From: Mucilaginibacter gracilis
Lineage (GTDB): Bacteria; Bacteroidota; Bacteroidia; Sphingobacteriales; Sphingobacteriaceae
Length of the DNA: 64,000 bases
Reading direction: 5' to 3'
Assembly (NCBI RefSeq): GCF_003633615.1
Contig: NZ_RBKU01000001.1
Coordinates: 5,394,001-5,458,000, forward strand
In this document: in pieces, positions 25,994 to 35,915 of the stretch
Numbering within the stretch: position 1 is the first letter of the stretch
Layout: every line of letters begins with the position of its first letter
The notes under the pieces: model-generated
The model's input: only the letters and a program-made list of their open reading frames with translations
Databases searched by the model: none
What the model was told of the DNA's origin: nothing
Made by a program: the position numbers and the translations under genes

Positions 25994-27179
25994 AAACCAT
26001 GTGCTTACTATTAATGGTGGTTCATCCAGCATCAAGTTCGCATTATACCAAGCTGATGTACGATTAAATGAAATACTATCAGGCGAAATAGAAAACATCG
26101 GTCAAAAAAGCGTTGCACTGCGATTTAAAAATCCCGGGCATCATCCGACTCATAAAATTGACCTTAAAACTAATGACTATGAATCCACCGCTAGCTGGCT
26201 GATTGGGTGGCTGGAAAAACAGGTAGATTTTGAACTGGTCAAGGGGATTGGGCATAGGGTGGTTCAAGGCCTGGACCATGATAAACCGGAAAAGATCACC
26301 GATGATCTAATGGACGATCTGAAAAAGATCAGCGCCTTCGATCCCGAACATCTGCCTGAAGAAATTAAAATGATCTCCGTTTTCAGGAAGCGCTACCCGG
26401 ACCTGGTACAAGTCGCCTGTTTTGATACTTCCTTTCATACCACTATGCCGCCCGTGGCAAAGTTAGTCTCCATTCCACGTCGATTTCAGGCTATGGGTAT
26501 TAAACGGTACGGCTTTCACGGGCTTTCTTATGCCTATCTAATGGAACAGCTTGACCTGGAAGAATGGCGTGAAACGTCGAGGCACAGAGTGATACTAGCG
26601 CATTTGGGGAACGGCGCAAGCCTCGCAGCTGTTAAAGAAGGTAAAAGCATAGATACCAGTATGGGGTTTTCACCGGCGGGCGGTATACCGATGGGTACAC
26701 GGTCCGGTGATCTTGACCCTGGGGTAGCCTGGTATTTAATGAAATCCCAATCGCTTAGCCCTAAACAGTTCAACCATCTCCTTAATCACGAATCAGGTCT
26801 GTTGGGTATTTCTGAAACCAGCGCAGATATGAGGGAACTGTTAAAAATCCAGGCAAATGACAGGCGCGCTGCAGAAGCCGTTGAGCTATTTTGTTACCAG
26901 GTCCGAAAATCCATTGGCTCATTTGCCGCAGCCCTTCACGGTTTAGATACGCTGGTGTTTTCAGGTGGTATAGGTGAAAATTCTCCCGAGGTCCGTGAAA
27001 GGATCTGTCACGGTCTTGAATTTTTAGGTATAGAGCTGGATAAAGAAAAAAATTCAAATAACGAACCGTTTATCTCTGCCGACATCAGTACGATATCAGT
27101 TCGTGTCATTCCAACAAATGAAGAATTAATGATAGCGAAGTCGGTTTGCGATATTTTGGACTATAACATTAAAAACTAA
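25980..27179 (+). CDS. ackA: Acetate kinase
   Basis: A protein of 399 residues with the acetate-kinase signatures VLTINGGSSSIKFALY (N terminus), GIKRYGFHGLSYAYL (active-site His), RVILAHLGNGASLAAVKEG and the C-terminal TNEELMIAKSV. It makes ATP from acetyl phosphate, the product of the phosphoketolase encoded next. The ATG at 25980 is chosen because it begins the conserved N terminus and overlaps the HAD gene, whereas the longer frame would not match the family. Cytoplasmic. Confidence 0.93.
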   Translation: MKKGKNHVLTINGGSSSIKFALYQADVRLNEILSGEIENIGQKSVALRFKNPGHHPTHKIDLKTNDYESTASWLIGWLEKQVDFELVKGIGHRVVQGLDHDKPEKITDDLMDDLKKISAFDPEHLPEEIKMISVFRKRYPDLVQVACFDTSFHTTMPPVAKLVSIPRRFQAMGIKRYGFHGLSYAYLMEQLDLEEWRETSRHRVILAHLGNGASLAAVKEGKSIDTSMGFSPAGGIPMGTRSGDLDPGVAWYLMKSQSLSPKQFNHLLNHESGLLGISETSADMRELLKIQANDRRAAEAVELFCYQVRKSIGSFAAALHGLDTLVFSGGIGENSPEVRERICHGLEFLGIELDKEKNSNNEPFISADISTISVRVIPTNEELMIAKSVCDILDYNIKN

Positions 27180-27185
27180 ACACCT

Positions 27186-29576
27186 ATGGAAACAGCAATG
27201 ACCAGCCCCGAGGTTGAAATGATATCCCCGGAGTTAATTCAAAAAATGAATGCTTACTGGCGTGCGGCCAACTACCTGTCCGTCGGGCAAATTTACCTGT
27301 ACGACAACCCGCTGCTGAAAGAACCGCTAAAATTAGCCCATGTAAAACCGCTTGTGGTCGGGCATTGGGGAACCACACCTGGCCAAAACTTCATTTATGT
27401 ACACTTAAACCGTGTTATTAAGGAGTACAATCTGAATATGTTTTACGTAGCCGGCCCCGGTCATGGCGGCCCGGCGATCGTAGGCCAGGTTTACCTGGAA
27501 GGTACCTGGACAGATGTTTATCCCAATGTAACCAGGGATGAGGCGGGCTTAAAGAAACTTTTTACACAGTTTTCCTTTCCCGGCGGGATATCCAGTCACG
27601 TCGCACCCACAACTCCAGGCTCGATCCACGAGGGCGGTGAACTGGGTTATTCACTCAGCCATGCTTTCGGGGCTGCCTTTGATAATCCAGACCTCATCGT
27701 AGCCTGTGTTATTGGCGATGGTGAGGCAGAAACGGGACCATTAGCTACAGCCTGGCATTCTAATAAGTTTTTAAACCCAATCACCGACGGTACGGTACTT
27801 CCTATCCTCCATTTGAATGGTTACAAGATCAGTAACCCAACGCTGCTGGCCAGGATTGAACATGAAGAGCTGGAAAAATTCCTGGAGGGCTGTGGCTGGA
27901 CACCTTATTTTGTAGAGGGTGATGACCCCGAAGCCATGCACCTGTTAATGGCATCTACCCTGGAAAAAGTAATTGCACAGATCCATCAGATCAAAAATGA
28001 TGCAATAGCAAACGAAAAGTCAGTCAGGCCGCGCTGGCCAATGATCGTGTTGCGCTCGCCCAAAGGATGGACGGGGCCTAAAATAGTCGACGGGTTTCAC
28101 GTTGAAGGCACATTTCGGTCGCACCAGGTTCCGCTCTTAATTGACGCCGATCATCCGGAACATGTAGCGCAATTGGAAAGCTGGATGAAAAGCTATAGAC
28201 CCGAGGAATTATTTGATGAGAACGGCACCCTGATCCCGGAATTAATGGATTTAGCGCCAAAAGGTGACCGGAGGATGGGTTCCAACCCACATACCAATGG
28301 TGGCATGCTACTTCATGATTTGCGTATGCCCGATTTTCACAAACATGCGGTAAGTGTACCATCACCCGGTGCTGTTAGTGTTGGGGATACTACCATACTC
28401 GGAAAATTTCTGGCTGATGTAGTGAAACTTAATCCCGATAATTTTCGTGTTTTTGGCCCTGATGAAACCCTATCTAATCTGCTCGGAGCTGTTTTTGAGA
28501 CGACCAATCGTCAATGGGATGCCAGACAGGCGGAGTATGATGAGTTTCTGGCACCCGAAGGCCGTGTGCTTGACTCACAACTTAGCGAGCACCAGTGCGA
28601 AGGCTGGCTGGAAGGTTACCTACTGACCGGCAGGCATGGCATATTTAACAGCTATGAAGCGTTTATCCGTATCATCGATTCCATGTTTAGTCAGCATGCC
28701 AAATGGCTAAAGGTAACTAAAGAGTTGCCATGGCGAATAAATATCGCGTCGCTTAACTATTTGTTGGCCTCTCATGTATGGCAGCAGGACCACAATGGCT
28801 TTACGCACCAGGACCCGGGTTTCCTGGATCATGTGATCAATAAAAAAGCTGACATTGTGCGCGTTTATTTACCAGCCGACGCCAACTGCCTGTTATCGGT
28901 TGTTGATCATTGCTTACGAAGCCGGGATTATGTCAACGTCGTAGTGGCTGGCAAGCACGCCTTACCTCAATGGCTGACTATGGATGCAGCTGTTATACAT
29001 TGTACAGAAGGCATCGGCATTTGGCAATGGGCGAGTAATGACCAGGACTCAGAACCCGATGTGGTAATGGGCTGCTGCGGAGATACCCCCACCTTGGAGG
29101 TACTGGCTGCTGTTTCCATTCTTCGTGAGCATCTGCCTGACTTGAAAGTTAGGGTAGTGAATGTTGTTGACCTGATGAAACTACAGTCGGCCAGCGAACA
29201 TCCCCACGGGTTAAGCGACCTGGATTACGATTCACTGTTCACAAAAGATAAGCATATTGTATTTGCTTTTCACGGCTACCCATGGCTGGTTCACCGCTTA
29301 ACTTACCGAAGAACAAACCGGAATCTTCATGTGAGGGGTTATAAGGAAGAAGGTACCATTACCACCCCTTTTGATATGCGTGTACAGAACGATCTTGACA
29401 GGTTCCACCTGGTCATTGACGTGGTTGACCGTTTAGAAAATTTAGGGGCTAAAGGTTCTTACCTGAAACAAATAATGCAGGACAAACTAATCGAGCACAA
29501 GCATTACATAGACATACATGGCCAGGATATGGCGGAGATCCGTAACTGGAAATGGAACATAATTAACCATGAATGA
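27186..29576 (+). CDS. xfp: Xylulose-5-phosphate/fructose-6-phosphate phosphoketolase
   Basis: A 796-residue thiamine-diphosphate enzyme, normal full length. Family landmarks include [62 protein letters not shown] (the second motif is family-specific) and the ThDP/Mg site [19 protein letters not shown]. It cleaves xylulose-5-P or fructose-6-P to acetyl-P plus glyceraldehyde-3-P or erythrose-4-P. Acetate kinase upstream (6 bp gap) and aldolase downstream (8 bp overlap) complete an ATP-yielding route. The operon is driven by promoter copy A. Confidence 0.95.
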   Translation: METAMTSPEVEMISPELIQKMNAYWRAANYLSVGQIYLYDNPLLKEPLKLAHVKPLVVGHWGTTPGQNFIYVHLNRVIKEYNLNMFYVAGPGHGGPAIVGQVYLEGTWTDVYPNVTRDEAGLKKLFTQFSFPGGISSHVAPTTPGSIHEGGELGYSLSHAFGAAFDNPDLIVACVIGDGEAETGPLATAWHSNKFLNPITDGTVLPILHLNGYKISNPTLLARIEHEELEKFLEGCGWTPYFVEGDDPEAMHLLMASTLEKVIAQIHQIKNDAIANEKSVRPRWPMIVLRSPKGWTGPKIVDGFHVEGTFRSHQVPLLIDADHPEHVAQLESWMKSYRPEELFDENGTLIPELMDLAPKGDRRMGSNPHTNGGMLLHDLRMPDFHKHAVSVPSPGAVSVGDTTILGKFLADVVKLNPDNFRVFGPDETLSNLLGAVFETTNRQWDARQAEYDEFLAPEGRVLDSQLSEHQCEGWLEGYLLTGRHGIFNSYEAFIRIIDSMFSQHAKWLKVTKELPWRINIASLNYLLASHVWQQDHNGFTHQDPGFLDHVINKKADIVRVYLPADANCLLSVVDHCLRSRDYVNVVVAGKHALPQWLTMDAAVIHCTEGIGIWQWASNDQDSEPDVVMGCCGDTPTLEVLAAVSILREHLPDLKVRVVNVVDLMKLQSASEHPHGLSDLDYDSLFTKDKHIVFAFHGYPWLVHRLTYRRTNRNLHVRGYKEEGTITTPFDMRVQNDLDRFHLVIDVVDRLENLGAKGSYLKQIMQDKLIEHKHYIDIHGQDMAEIRNWKWNIINHE

Positions 29577-30606
29577 ACAGACACTCATAACGACCGCTCA
29601 GGCGCTGACAGCAGGTCATAAGGGCTTGCTGGCTATGGATGAAAGTAATAGCACCTGTAACAAAAGGTTTGAAGCCATCGGGATTCCGCAAACCGTAGAA
29701 TATCGCAGAGCCTATCGGGAATTGATCATCACTACGCCGGATCTGGGCAAGTATGTCAGCGGGGTGATCCTTTACGATGAAACCATCCGTCAGCAAAAGA
29801 AAGATGGTACAACGTTTATAAAAGTCATCCTTGATGCAGGTATTATACCGGGCATAAAAGTTGACATAGGTGCAAAACAACTGGCAGGGCATCCCGGAGA
29901 AAAAGTGACGGAAGGTTTGGATGGATTACGCGACCGGCTAAAAGCGTATGGGCTAATGGGTGCCCGTTTTGCTAAATGGCGTGGCGTTATCAGTACTGAT
30001 GATACTTTGCCAACCCATGGCTGTATAGCGGCAAATGCCCAGGCACTGGCACGTTATGCCGCCCTATGCCAGGAAGCTGGACTCGTACCTGTTATTGAAC
30101 CGGAAGTGCTGATGGATGGCGACCATAGCATCCATCAGTGCTTCGATGTAACAGAGGAGTGCTTACAGGCGGTTTTTGCCGCGTTATACCTGCAGAATGT
30201 GATGCTGGAGGGAATAATATTGAAACCCAATATGGTACTGCCGGGATTGTCTTGCGAGGTACAGGAATCGATAGATGAAATTGCTGATGCTACGATAAAA
30301 TGCCTGTTGCGGAACGTGCCGGCAGCGGTGCCGGGCATCACTTTTTTATCGGGTGGCCAGCCCGCCGAACTGGCTACTGCCAGGCTGAATGCAATGAATG
30401 TACGATTCAAATCGGGCATGCCATGGGATATTGCCTTTTCCTTTGCCCGTGCCATTCAGCAACCAGCGCTGGAAATATGGAAAGGGTATGAAGCTAACGT
30501 TTTAGCAGCGCAGCAGGCCTTATATCACCGTGTGATGTGTAATGCCGCTGCCCGTCGAGGGGAATATAACATGGATGTCGAGAACGCTGGCCAAAGCGGT
30601 ACTTAA
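29569..30606 (+). CDS. Class I fructose-bisphosphate aldolase
   Basis: A 345-residue class I (Schiff-base) aldolase of the type found in animals, plants and some bacteria. Landmarks are [43 protein letters not shown], the Schiff-base Lys in [13 protein letters not shown] and [19 protein letters not shown]. It joins or splits fructose-1,6-bisphosphate. It overlaps the phosphoketolase gene by 8 bp. A decayed triosephosphate isomerase follows, suggesting this operon once carried a small glycolytic module. Confidence 0.93.
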   Translation: MNEQTLITTAQALTAGHKGLLAMDESNSTCNKRFEAIGIPQTVEYRRAYRELIITTPDLGKYVSGVILYDETIRQQKKDGTTFIKVILDAGIIPGIKVDIGAKQLAGHPGEKVTEGLDGLRDRLKAYGLMGARFAKWRGVISTDDTLPTHGCIAANAQALARYAALCQEAGLVPVIEPEVLMDGDHSIHQCFDVTEECLQAVFAALYLQNVMLEGIILKPNMVLPGLSCEVQESIDEIADATIKCLLRNVPAAVPGITFLSGGQPAELATARLNAMNVRFKSGMPWDIAFSFARAIQQPALEIWKGYEANVLAAQQALYHRVMCNAAARRGEYNMDVENAGQSGT

Positions 30607-30629
30607 TTCATCAGATAAATAACCACACG

Positions 30630-31020
30630 ATGCGAAATAAAGTTATAGCGGCAAACTGGAATATGAACGACAGTTATTTCGACGGTTTAGCCTTATTTTC
30701 AGAAGTGCTAAAGCTGGTACACGAGGAGGTAAAGGGTGATCAGGAAATTATTATTTGCCCTCCATTTATCCACTTGCATGTATTTGGCCAACTATCAAAA
30801 AATCATTCCCGAATATGAATTGGCGCCCAAAATGCGCACCAATCGGACTCGGATGCGAGATTTCCGTGAAAATGATACGGTCAACATGCGCAGACTATGT
30901 GATCCTTGGCCTTTCTGAACGCTGGCTTTATTTACATGAAACCAATAAACTGATTGCAAAAAAGATTGATCGGGCACTTTTAAATGCCCTGAAAATCATA
31001 TGTTGCTTTCGTAACAGCTA
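30630..31020 (+). pseudogene. tpiA: Decayed triosephosphate isomerase
   Basis: The first frame (30630-30818) reads MRNKVIAANWNMND and continues to CPPFIHLHVFGQLSK, which matches the N-terminal third of TpiA. After about 30810 the match continues in another frame (CEISVKMIRS, YVILGLSERWLYLHETNKLIAKK) and then stops near 31020, with the second half missing. The catalytic Lys is lost (NWNMN for NWKMN), and so is the catalytic His (ILGLSERW for ILGHSERR). The gene is thus frameshifted, truncated and without both active-site residues. Confidence 0.85.
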
Positions 31021-31022
31021 GC

Positions 31023-31060
31023 AGCCTGCTTTATTTCTGTTTTGCGGGCTCTTTATAAAC
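31023..31060 (+). terminator. Possible terminator of the phosphoketolase operon
   Basis: AGCCTGC (31023-31029) can pair with GCGGGCT (31044-31050) with one wobble pair, followed by CTTTATAA. The loop is long (14 nt) and the T-run is short, so the call is weak. Its place after the decayed tpiA fits an operon end. Confidence 0.3.
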
Positions 31061-31157
31061 GATTGGGAAAACCCAGATAGCTTAGGATTCATGCGTTAAA
31101 TATTGGAACCGGAAAGTTGCCACAATTGAAACATCCCTTTTCTGTACAAAATTTCCC

Positions 31158-31922
31158 TTATAAAATTTCCATCGGAATGACAGGTAAAGTAACTTTTATC
31201 TCGCGTTCTGTTTCCCATGGATTAAATACAGTTTCTTTAAATAGCTTGCTTTTTTTAACCGCTGAAATAGTAAGATCTACATATACTTTGGAATTATCCC
31301 AGTCCACTTTAAGAATATCAGCTACCGCTATAATAACTTTCTTTCCTCCTAACCAGTTATGGGTGTCAATAACCAGGTATAATAGCTGCCAGGTCTGGTC
31401 GTCAACGACAAAATCGTGAATATGCCCGATATCGCCGTCCTTTGCATGAACATGGTACCCGGTTACTTTTTTAGTACTGCGCAAATGCAAATCATCCTTA
31501 GATCCTTTTTCATCGCTGGATGGTGGCATAGTGCCTTTACCTTCAATTGACGGAAAGGAAATACTAACACCCAGATAACCAACGGGATAAAATCCACTCA
31601 ACCAATAAGCTTCCCAGGCATAGTGATCATATAACTCGATTTCGTGCTGACGATAAACAGGTTTATGGATATCGATATCCGGGCTGTTTTCGACCTGTTT
31701 TTTTGTAAGACTGACCTTAAAAAAACGATTAAGCCAATCCACCTTTTCTACTGCATGCGGTGCGATCAAAACTTCACGACCGGATAGCCAGCCGCCGGTC
31801 TTGATGACTAAGTATCTTATTTTCCAGGTTTCATCGTCAAAATAGAATCCTTTAACGTCTCCGATTTCCCCGTTTGAAGCTTTTAAACTATAGCCTGTTA
31901 AGCTGTTTATGTTTCGTTCCAT
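31158..31922 (-). CDS. Double PRC-barrel domain protein
   Basis: A 254-residue soluble protein with two PRC-barrel domains. The first is at about 3-75 (SLTGYSLKASNGEIGDVKGFYFDDETWKIRYLVIKT). The second is at about 145-215 (KVTGYHVHAKDGDIGHIHDFVVDDQTWQLLYLVIDT). Each carries the typical D-x-x-W-x-I/L-x-Y-L-V-I strand. PRC-barrel proteins are seen in photosynthetic reaction centres, in RimM and in many stress proteins of unknown role. It is monocistronic, with promoter copy G upstream and a leader of about 90 nt. It converges with the phosphoketolase operon. Confidence 0.85.
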   Translation of the reverse strand: MERNINSLTGYSLKASNGEIGDVKGFYFDDETWKIRYLVIKTGGWLSGREVLIAPHAVEKVDWLNRFFKVSLTKKQVENSPDIDIHKPVYRQHEIELYDHYAWEAYWLSGFYPVGYLGVSISFPSIEGKGTMPPSSDEKGSKDDLHLRSTKKVTGYHVHAKDGDIGHIHDFVVDDQTWQLLYLVIDTHNWLGGKKVIIAVADILKVDWDNSKVYVDLTISAVKKSKLFKETVFNPWETEREIKVTLPVIPMEIL

Positions 31923-32022
31923 ATAAGTATTTGATTTTTTTTATAGCCAACAATTTCCTAACTGATTGCCCATCAGCATGGAAGGATAACAATCGAAAAA
32001 ACGCCCTTTCGGAATTGCATAA

Positions 32023-32088
32023 CGAAAGTAGGGTAGATTCGGCTTTGTGTTGTTATACAACTTTGTGTTTTAGTTACATGATTCACAC
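32023..32088 (-). promoter_or_regulatory. Shared regulon promoter, copy G (PRC-barrel gene)
   Basis: On the minus strand the distal element GTGTGAATCATGTAA spans 32088-32074, the proximal hexamer GTATAA spans 32058-32053 and the -7-like box TACTTTCG spans 32030-32023. It is back to back with copy B, with 10 bp between the two distal elements, so one intergenic region serves two divergent genes. Confidence 0.75.
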
Positions 32089-32098
32089 ATTGAGACAT

Positions 32099-32164
32099 GT
32101 GTGAATCATGTAACTGATTTCCCTAATCATGTAATATTTAAAGTAATCAAAGTAATCACCTTTG
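32099..32164 (+). promoter_or_regulatory. Shared regulon promoter, copy B (HAD/GH130 operon)
   Basis: Distal GTGTGAATCATGTAA (32099-32113), proximal ATGTAA (32129-32134; the shared part extends to ten bases, AATCATGTAA), and -7 box CACCTTTG (32157-32164). The gene start at 32194 lies 30 bp further on. Confidence 0.8.
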
Positions 32165-32193
32165 TATGACCTTATGGATTAGATCAGAACCCT

Positions 32194-32976
32194 ATGAAAA
32201 AATTAAAAAAACTGGTAGTATTTGATCTTGATGGTACACTGGCAGAAAGTAAGGCAGCTATAGAAAATGAAATGGCCGAACTTTTAAATAAGCTCATACA
32301 AGTTGCCAAAGTTGCTATCATATCAGGCGGCGACTGGCCGCAATTTCAAACACAGGTCTTATCAAAGTTATCTCAAAAGCAGTTTCTAAAAAACCTCATT
32401 ATACTGCCTACTTGCGGTGCCAAATATTATCAGTACAGATCAGGATGGAAGCAACTGTATGCTGAAAATTTTACGAAGATCGAAGCAAATCGCATAATTG
32501 ACAATTTGCAAAAAGCGGTAGCCGGATCAGGTTTGAAAATTGAAAAGACCTGGGGAGAACAAATAGAAGACCGGGGAAGCCAGATCACCTTCTCAGCACT
32601 TGGTCAGCAGGCTCCGCTTAATGAAAAAAGAGAATTTGATCCCGACTTTGCCAAACGCAGAAAAATAAAATCCTTAGTCGAAAAAACGCTTCCAGAATTC
32701 TCTGTGGAAATGGGTGGTGCTACTTCTATTGATATTACTAAACGCGGAGTTGACAAGGCCTATGGTATTTACAAACTCCATCAAATACTTGACATTAAAA
32801 TCAGAAAAACTATATTCATCGGTGACGCGCTGTTTGAGGGAGGCAACGACCATCCGGCAACTACAACCGGGGTGGCTTGCATTGAAGTAAAAAACCCCGG
32901 TGAAACCAAAATAGTTATACAAACCATTATTGCTTATTTAAATATGGATAACAAAAAGAAGCATGAATCCATTTAA
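32194..32976 (+). CDS. HAD hydrolase, phosphomannomutase/sugar-phosphatase-like
   Basis: A 260-residue HAD protein of the Cof/phosphomannomutase type. Motif I is VVFDLDGTLAES and motif II is the SGG of AIISGGDW. A cap domain lies at about 85-180. The last motif is FIGDALFEGGNDHPA. It resembles eukaryote-type phosphomannomutases more than simple phosphatases, but the reaction is not certain. It overlaps the GH130 gene by 14 bp. Together with a mannoside-acting GH130 enzyme, a role in mannose-phosphate metabolism is plausible, by inference from context. It is driven by promoter copy B. Confidence 0.8.
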   Translation: MKKLKKLVVFDLDGTLAESKAAIENEMAELLNKLIQVAKVAIISGGDWPQFQTQVLSKLSQKQFLKNLIILPTCGAKYYQYRSGWKQLYAENFTKIEANRIIDNLQKAVAGSGLKIEKTWGEQIEDRGSQITFSALGQQAPLNEKREFDPDFAKRRKIKSLVEKTLPEFSVEMGGATSIDITKRGVDKAYGIYKLHQILDIKIRKTIFIGDALFEGGNDHPATTTGVACIEVKNPGETKIVIQTIIAYLNMDNKKKHESI

Positions 32977-34042
32977 GTTAAACCGCCTGGGTACGATTAT
33001 GAGATCCCAGCCTGGTAATCCGCTGGAAGAAGAAGGGGTTTGTAACCCGGCTGTTGTTCGTGGCCCCGACGGTCATCTGTATTTATTTCCAAGATTGGTT
33101 GCTAAGGGTAATTACTCGAGAATTGGTATTGCTCGGGTGCTTTTTAACGAAGCCGGTGACCCTTTTGGAGTAGAACGACTTGGAATAGCCCTCGAACCTC
33201 AGGAATCTTACGAAAAAAGGCCAGGTGGTGGCGGGGGGTGTGAAGATGCGCGGATTACTTACGTGGAACCTTTACAATATTTCCAGATGACTTACACTGC
33301 TTACGGGCCTGATGGGCCCCGGATCGCCATTGCACAGTCTAAGGATCTTTTAAATTGGGAACGACTGGGACTGGTTAGCTTTTCACCTTACAAGCATATT
33401 AATTTTAACGGGGTATTTGATAAGGATGCCAGCCTTTTTCCAATCGATATGCTGAGCCCTCATGGGCACCCCTCCGTGGCCATGCTGCACAGGCCGTTGT
33501 TTCCGGGTACAAGCCCGGAGGAGATCGTAAAACTTGATAAAAAGCATAAGATCGACCTTGATCTAGAAAGCATCTGGATATCTTATTGCAACTTAAAGCA
33601 CGAAACCGATGCTGCCTACCGACACGCCCAATTCACCTCTCACCATAGGCTGGCCAGTCCGGAACAGGCATGGGAACAATTGAAGATCGGTGCAGGTGCT
33701 CCCCCTGTACTTACTAGACATGGCTGGCTGTTAGTCTACCATGGGGTACATGAGTTGGAAGGGTCAACAAAATCTAATCCGAAGTTATGTTATTCAGCAG
33801 GCGTAATGGTCTTATCCGAAAAAGAGCCTACGAAAATCTGCTACCGCTCCCAAGCTCCTGTGCTAATACCGGAATTGCAGGATGAAAGGATAGGTACGAT
33901 TGCCAATGTGGTTTTTCCCACAGGTATAGATTGTCGGACTGACTTAGGCCAGCCTGATCGTTATGATGTTTATTACGGAATGGCAGATGACTGCATCGGC
34001 GTAGCTAAAATGAAAATACCGGATCTATTGCCGGAAGGGTGA
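32963..34042 (+). CDS. GH130 family glycoside phosphorylase/hydrolase (paralogue 2)
   Basis: A 359-residue GH130 beta-propeller enzyme, close to 9141-10217 over its whole length: RLGTIMRSQPGNPLEEEGV, NPAVVRGPDGHLYLFPRLVAKGNYSRIGIA, GGGGGCEDARITYVEPLQYF and the terminal YYGMADDCIGVAKM. One extra glycine is present in the GGGGG run. It has no signal peptide. It is translationally coupled to the HAD gene and controlled by promoter copy B, whereas the paralogue at 9 kb lacks that element, so the two copies are under different control. Confidence 0.87.
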   Translation: MNPFKLNRLGTIMRSQPGNPLEEEGVCNPAVVRGPDGHLYLFPRLVAKGNYSRIGIARVLFNEAGDPFGVERLGIALEPQESYEKRPGGGGGCEDARITYVEPLQYFQMTYTAYGPDGPRIAIAQSKDLLNWERLGLVSFSPYKHINFNGVFDKDASLFPIDMLSPHGHPSVAMLHRPLFPGTSPEEIVKLDKKHKIDLDLESIWISYCNLKHETDAAYRHAQFTSHHRLASPEQAWEQLKIGAGAPPVLTRHGWLLVYHGVHELEGSTKSNPKLCYSAGVMVLSEKEPTKICYRSQAPVLIPELQDERIGTIANVVFPTGIDCRTDLGQPDRYDVYYGMADDCIGVAKMKIPDLLPEG

Positions 34043-34088
34043 GATGCGATAAATACTATTACGCAAGCTTATAAAAATTAAAGCTGGA

Positions 34089-35915
34089 TTACCCGAACTG
34101 TCCCTTGTATAATTGATAATATCTTCCTTTCTTTTCCAGTAATTTTTCATGATTTCCGCGCTCTATAATTTCTCCGTTTTCAAGTACCAGTATCTCATCC
34201 GCGTTACGAACGGTCGACAGGCGATGCGCAACGATAAAGCTGGTACGTCCGTTCATCAATTGGTCCATCCCTTTTTGTATAAATTGCTCCGTGCGCGTAT
34301 CAATAGAGCTGGTTGCCTCGTCTAAAATCAAAATAGAAGGCCGAGATACCGTAGCGCGTGCAATGTTTAATAACTGCCTTTGCCCCTGGCTAAGGTTACC
34401 TCCGTCATTTTGCAATAAGGTTTTATAGCCCTTTGGCAAACGTTGGATAAATGAATCTGCCCCCGATAGGGTTGCAGCAGCGATCACCTCGTCGTCGCTG
34501 GCCTCCAATCTGCCATACCGGATATTTTCCATCACCGACCCTGTAAAAAGATGCGTATCCTGCAACACAATGGCGAGTGACTTTCGTAGGCTGCTGCGTT
34601 GTAACTTCATGATATCGACGCCATCAATTGTGATGAGTCCCGACCAGATATCATAAAAGCGGGGCAGTAAGTTCATAATGGTTGTTTTACCCGCGCCGGT
34701 AGAGCCAACTAAGGCGATTTTCTGGCCTGCTTTTGCATTAATGGTTATATCTTTCAGCACTGCGATGCCTTTGTCATATCCAAAAGTTACTGCATTGAAC
34801 CGGATGTCGCCTTTAATATTGACTAATTGGACGGCTCCCGGGGTATCAGTCACTTCAGGTATTTCGTCCATGATCTGAAATATTCTTTCAGCACCGGCTA
34901 AAGCGCCCTGCAACGTATTATACTGACTTGATATTTCGTTAACAGGCTGGCCAAATTGCCTTGAATATTGCAAAAAGGCAGCTAATCCCCCAAGGTCCAA
35001 ACCGCTGAAAATGGCCAACAGGCCACCGGCCGTTGCCGTCAAGGCAAAATTGATGGTGTTTAAATTCTGGATGATCGGCTGCATCACGCCTGAATACAAT
35101 TGAGCCTTGGTCGCCTTATCCCGAAGATCATAATTCAATTTTTCAAAGTCAACTTCCGCCACGGCTTCAAAGCAAAAAACCTTCACCACTTTTTGGCCGG
35201 TAATCATCTCTTCAATATAGCCATCGACAGCACCGAGCGCTATTTGCTGATTGGCAAAAAAGCCTTTACTTTTTTTTATGATGGCAGATGCCACCCAGAG
35301 CATAAAAGGAACAACAACTATCGTTACGAGGGTGAGCAAAGGGCTTATATAAACCATTAGGGTAAAGATACCTGTCAGCGTAATGGCACTTGAAAATAAC
35401 TGGAGGATGCTGGTATTTAAAGCGTCGCTTACATTATCCATATCGTTTGTAAAACGGCTCATCAGCTCCCCATGGTTGGTACTATCAAAAAACTTTAAGG
35501 GCAAGGTCTGTAATTTGCTGAACAGGTCGGTGCGAATGGTACTGATCGTTTTTTGCGCGATCTTGATCATCAGCCGGTTCAGGTAGATACCGGTGATGGC
35601 GCCGACGGTATATATACCTGCTAATAATATGATCATACGGATCAATCCGGGAATGTTTCGGGGTACAATATAATTGTTAATAATAGGGCGCAAAAGGTAA
35701 GAACCCAGCAAAGTAGCCCCAATATTGATAAGCAAAAGAAAAAGGACCAGAAACAGCAAAGCCCTTTGTCGGCTTAAGTAGCGCCATAGCCGAAATATGA
35801 CCAGCCGTGAATTCTTGGGCTTTTCAATAGATAGATGCCCTTGTTTTCCGGCAAGGCCGCCTGGTGGCAGCTTTGCGTTGTTATTGGCCAGATAATTTTC
35901 GTTGCTGTCACTCAT
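34089..35915 (-). CDS. ABC exporter half-transporter with the catalytic ATP site
   Basis: A 608-residue exporter subunit with a six-helix membrane domain (about 55-340) and an ATPase domain. Walker A is GSTGAGKTT, the signature LSQGQRQLLNIARA, Walker B ILILDEATSSID with the catalytic Glu, and the switch His is present (IVAHRLST). It overlaps the partner gene 35912-37639 by 4 bp, and the two surely form a heterodimer, as in LmrCD, TmrAB or TM287/288. The substrate is unknown; drugs or lipids are likely. The N-terminal 50 residues are polar and cytoplasmic. Confidence 0.9.
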   Translation of the reverse strand: MSDSNENYLANNNAKLPPGGLAGKQGHLSIEKPKNSRLVIFRLWRYLSRQRALLFLVLFLLLINIGATLLGSYLLRPIINNYIVPRNIPGLIRMIILLAGIYTVGAITGIYLNRLMIKIAQKTISTIRTDLFSKLQTLPLKFFDSTNHGELMSRFTNDMDNVSDALNTSILQLFSSAITLTGIFTLMVYISPLLTLVTIVVVPFMLWVASAIIKKSKGFFANQQIALGAVDGYIEEMITGQKVVKVFCFEAVAEVDFEKLNYDLRDKATKAQLYSGVMQPIIQNLNTINFALTATAGGLLAIFSGLDLGGLAAFLQYSRQFGQPVNEISSQYNTLQGALAGAERIFQIMDEIPEVTDTPGAVQLVNIKGDIRFNAVTFGYDKGIAVLKDITINAKAGQKIALVGSTGAGKTTIMNLLPRFYDIWSGLITIDGVDIMKLQRSSLRKSLAIVLQDTHLFTGSVMENIRYGRLEASDDEVIAAATLSGADSFIQRLPKGYKTLLQNDGGNLSQGQRQLLNIARATVSRPSILILDEATSSIDTRTEQFIQKGMDQLMNGRTSFIVAHRLSTVRNADEILVLENGEIIERGNHEKLLEKKGRYYQLYKGQFG

